Assembly (NCBI GenBank): GCA_963777695.1
Contig: CAVZRC010000003.1
Span: forward strand, 4,216,001-4,280,000
Source: CAVZRC01 sp963777695
Lineage (GTDB): Bacteria; Planctomycetota; Planctomycetia; Isosphaerales; Isosphaeraceae
DNA length: 64,000 nt
Direction of reading: 5' to 3'
Part shown: positions 62,965-64,000 of the stretch, piece after piece
Position numbering within the stretch: the stretch's first letter is position 1
Layout: each line of letters starts with the position of its first letter
Notes under the pieces: model-generated
Told to the model about the DNA's origin: nothing
Seen by the model: the letters and a program-made list of their open reading frames with translations, nothing else
The model's database searches: none
Translations under genes and position numbers: made by a program

Positions 62965-64000
62965 TCCGCGTCCTCCATGCCCTTGGCCAACTCCGCGATC
63001 AAATATCGAGCGGCATCGTCATCTCCTCCACGGGCCTTCAAGGTAAGGCGGTCCAGTTTGTTAGCCTTCTCGGCCGCTCGCGTCGTCGAGAGCCCGAAGA
63101 AGTCCGAGAGTAGGACCTGGTCGGCATCAAGGCCATGGATGCTCTCCTTGGGCTGGCTGGCCCTGGTCGCGTTCGACTTGCCGAGCTTGAGCGTGATGAT
63201 GTTCATCCATTCCAGGCTACCGGCCACCAACGGGCTATGGGACGTGAAGATGAACTGCATCCGAGGGAAGGTGCGGGCGAGTGTCGAGATCACTTTCATC
63301 TGCCAGCGCGGGTGTAGGTGGAGATCGATCTCGTCAACCATCACAATGCCGCACAGATCCACCAGTTTCGTTTTCTCCGAGGTCGCGTAGTAAGCGTGGA
63401 AGAGCATGTCGGCTGCCCAGCCGATGAACGCCCGATAGCCGTCGGAGAGATTACGGAACTCGATCAGGACTTCGTTCTTCTCGAATAGCGAGTCGCCCTC
63501 GCGGACTGCCTTGCCCGTGTAAATACAACGAGTCGGCTTCAACAACCGGTTCAAGAGCAGCGCGATCTCTTCGCGGTCTACTTCTCTCATTGCCTTGTGA
63601 CCCAGAAACCAGGTGCTCAACGGGATGGGCGCGTACGATTCCTGGAATAGACCCTGGAGTCGCTGTGCCCGGAGGAACGTCAACTTGGATCGGGCGACCA
63701 GGTTGATGTCCTCCCGCGCCTCGACACGCCGCGTGGCCCCATATCCGACCGCGAAGAAGGCCGGATTCCTCGATTCAAAGACGGGCTTCCAGAGCGGATC
63801 CTCTGCATTCGTGTGGGTCGCTCGCTCTAGCGAGTCGTCCGCCTCGAGGGCAAACCTGGCTCGCTCTAGCTCGCCGCGCCGGGTGAGGCTGAAACCGCTG
63901 CGAAGCGACTTCCCGGGTGCGTGTTCCTGGTCGTGCAGGAGGAAATCGGCTTCGATCTGGGCACCCTCAACCTGGGTGTTCCAATACATCTCACCCGGTG
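62961..64000 (-). CDS. AAA/SMC-like ATPase, PtuA-like, truncated by the window end
   Basis: At least 342 residues visible; the reading frame is open to the right edge, so the N-terminal P-loop lies outside. Visible motifs: LSDGYRAFIGWAADML (ABC-type signature-like), GIVMVDEIDLHLHPRWQ (Walker B), and FIFTSHSPLVAGSLEWM (the H-switch) in the order expected for OLD/Rad50-like AAA ATPases. It is transcribed ahead of the HNH gene with a 4-base overlap. The pairing matches PtuA-PtuB of Septu systems. An upstream third gene cannot be seen. Confidence 0.82.
   Translation of the reverse strand, partial: PGEMYWNTQVEGAQIEADFLLHDQEHAPGKSLRSGFSLTRRGELERARFALEADDSLERATHTNAEDPLWKPVFESRNPAFFAVGYGATRRVEAREDINLVARSKLTFLRAQRLQGLFQESYAPIPLSTWFLGHKAMREVDREEIALLLNRLLKPTRCIYTGKAVREGDSLFEKNEVLIEFRNLSDGYRAFIGWAADMLFHAYYATSEKTKLVDLCGIVMVDEIDLHLHPRWQMKVISTLARTFPRMQFIFTSHSPLVAGSLEWMNIITLKLGKSNATRASQPKESIHGLDADQVLLSDFFGLSTTRAAEKANKLDRLTLKARGGDDDAARYLIAELAKGMEDAE

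Overview
The window reads as a GC-rich bacterial chromosome segment from the Planctomycetota, most likely family Isosphaeraceae. The supporting markers are a DUF1559 protein with a type IV pilin-like N-terminus (38.7-39.7 kb), a large secreted protein with an LEPR-XLL-type N-terminal motif (2-3.5 kb), a PEP-CTERM protein, a 'MRLTLRTLL' FecR/anti-sigma-like membrane protein, a hopanoid cassette and many signal-transduction and secreted hypothetical genes. The taxonomic call is an inference from gene content. I saw no rRNA, tRNA, CRISPR array or insertion sequence.

Layout. 0-6 kb: an oxidoreductase, a small conserved protein, two divergent paralogous secreted proteins (LEPR-XLL and PEP-CTERM) and a secreted protein behind a 91-bp tandem repeat. 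6-10.1 kb: a minus-strand TetR/ABC permease/ABC ATPase/HlyD export operon of the CecR-YbhGFSR type, with a double palindromic operator. 10.6-14.6 kb: a three-gene phosphorelay whose first kinase carries three tandem FixL-type PAS domains, each keeping the haem-ligand His and the distal Arg. 14.8-21.7 kb: holA, a BON-like protein, a membrane histidine kinase, a transglutaminase-like secreted protein and a multi-BON protein. 22.2-26.1 kb: hopanoid genes shc-hpnH-hpnG. 26.2-30.2 kb: a ParDE/RelE-type pair, hypotheticals and two sugar isomerase/epimerase-like genes.

30.4-38.3 kb: a compact, translationally coupled plus-strand operon for a surface glycan or glycophospholipid (two GT2 enzymes, a CDP-alcohol phosphotransferase, a methyltransferase, a deacetylase-like protein, a GT4 and a GT9). 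38.3-46.9 kb: the DUF1559 gene with a lipoprotein, a GNAT-like pair, a purple-acid-phosphatase-like protein interrupted by a stop codon, and ROK kinase plus SIS isomerase genes. 47-55 kb: membrane proteins, a cupin, and two glycosyltransferase-like polytopic proteins. 55.3-61.8 kb: DUF4058, menG, ubiX, an SDR, a response regulator, a CpaE-like ATPase and a UbiA-type prenyltransferase, probably serving menaquinone synthesis. 62-64 kb: an HNH endonuclease plus AAA ATPase pair resembling the Septu (PtuAB) anti-phage module; the ATPase runs off the window.

A striking global feature is the number of broken reading frames. At least eight single-base indels and one in-frame stop interrupt otherwise well-conserved genes, including essential holA and the hopene cyclase. 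This suggests residual sequencing or assembly errors as strongly as biology, and each broken gene is annotated as one locus with the break position. Other structure includes several intergenic inverted-repeat elements and 33-bp direct repeats bracketing the kinase operon.
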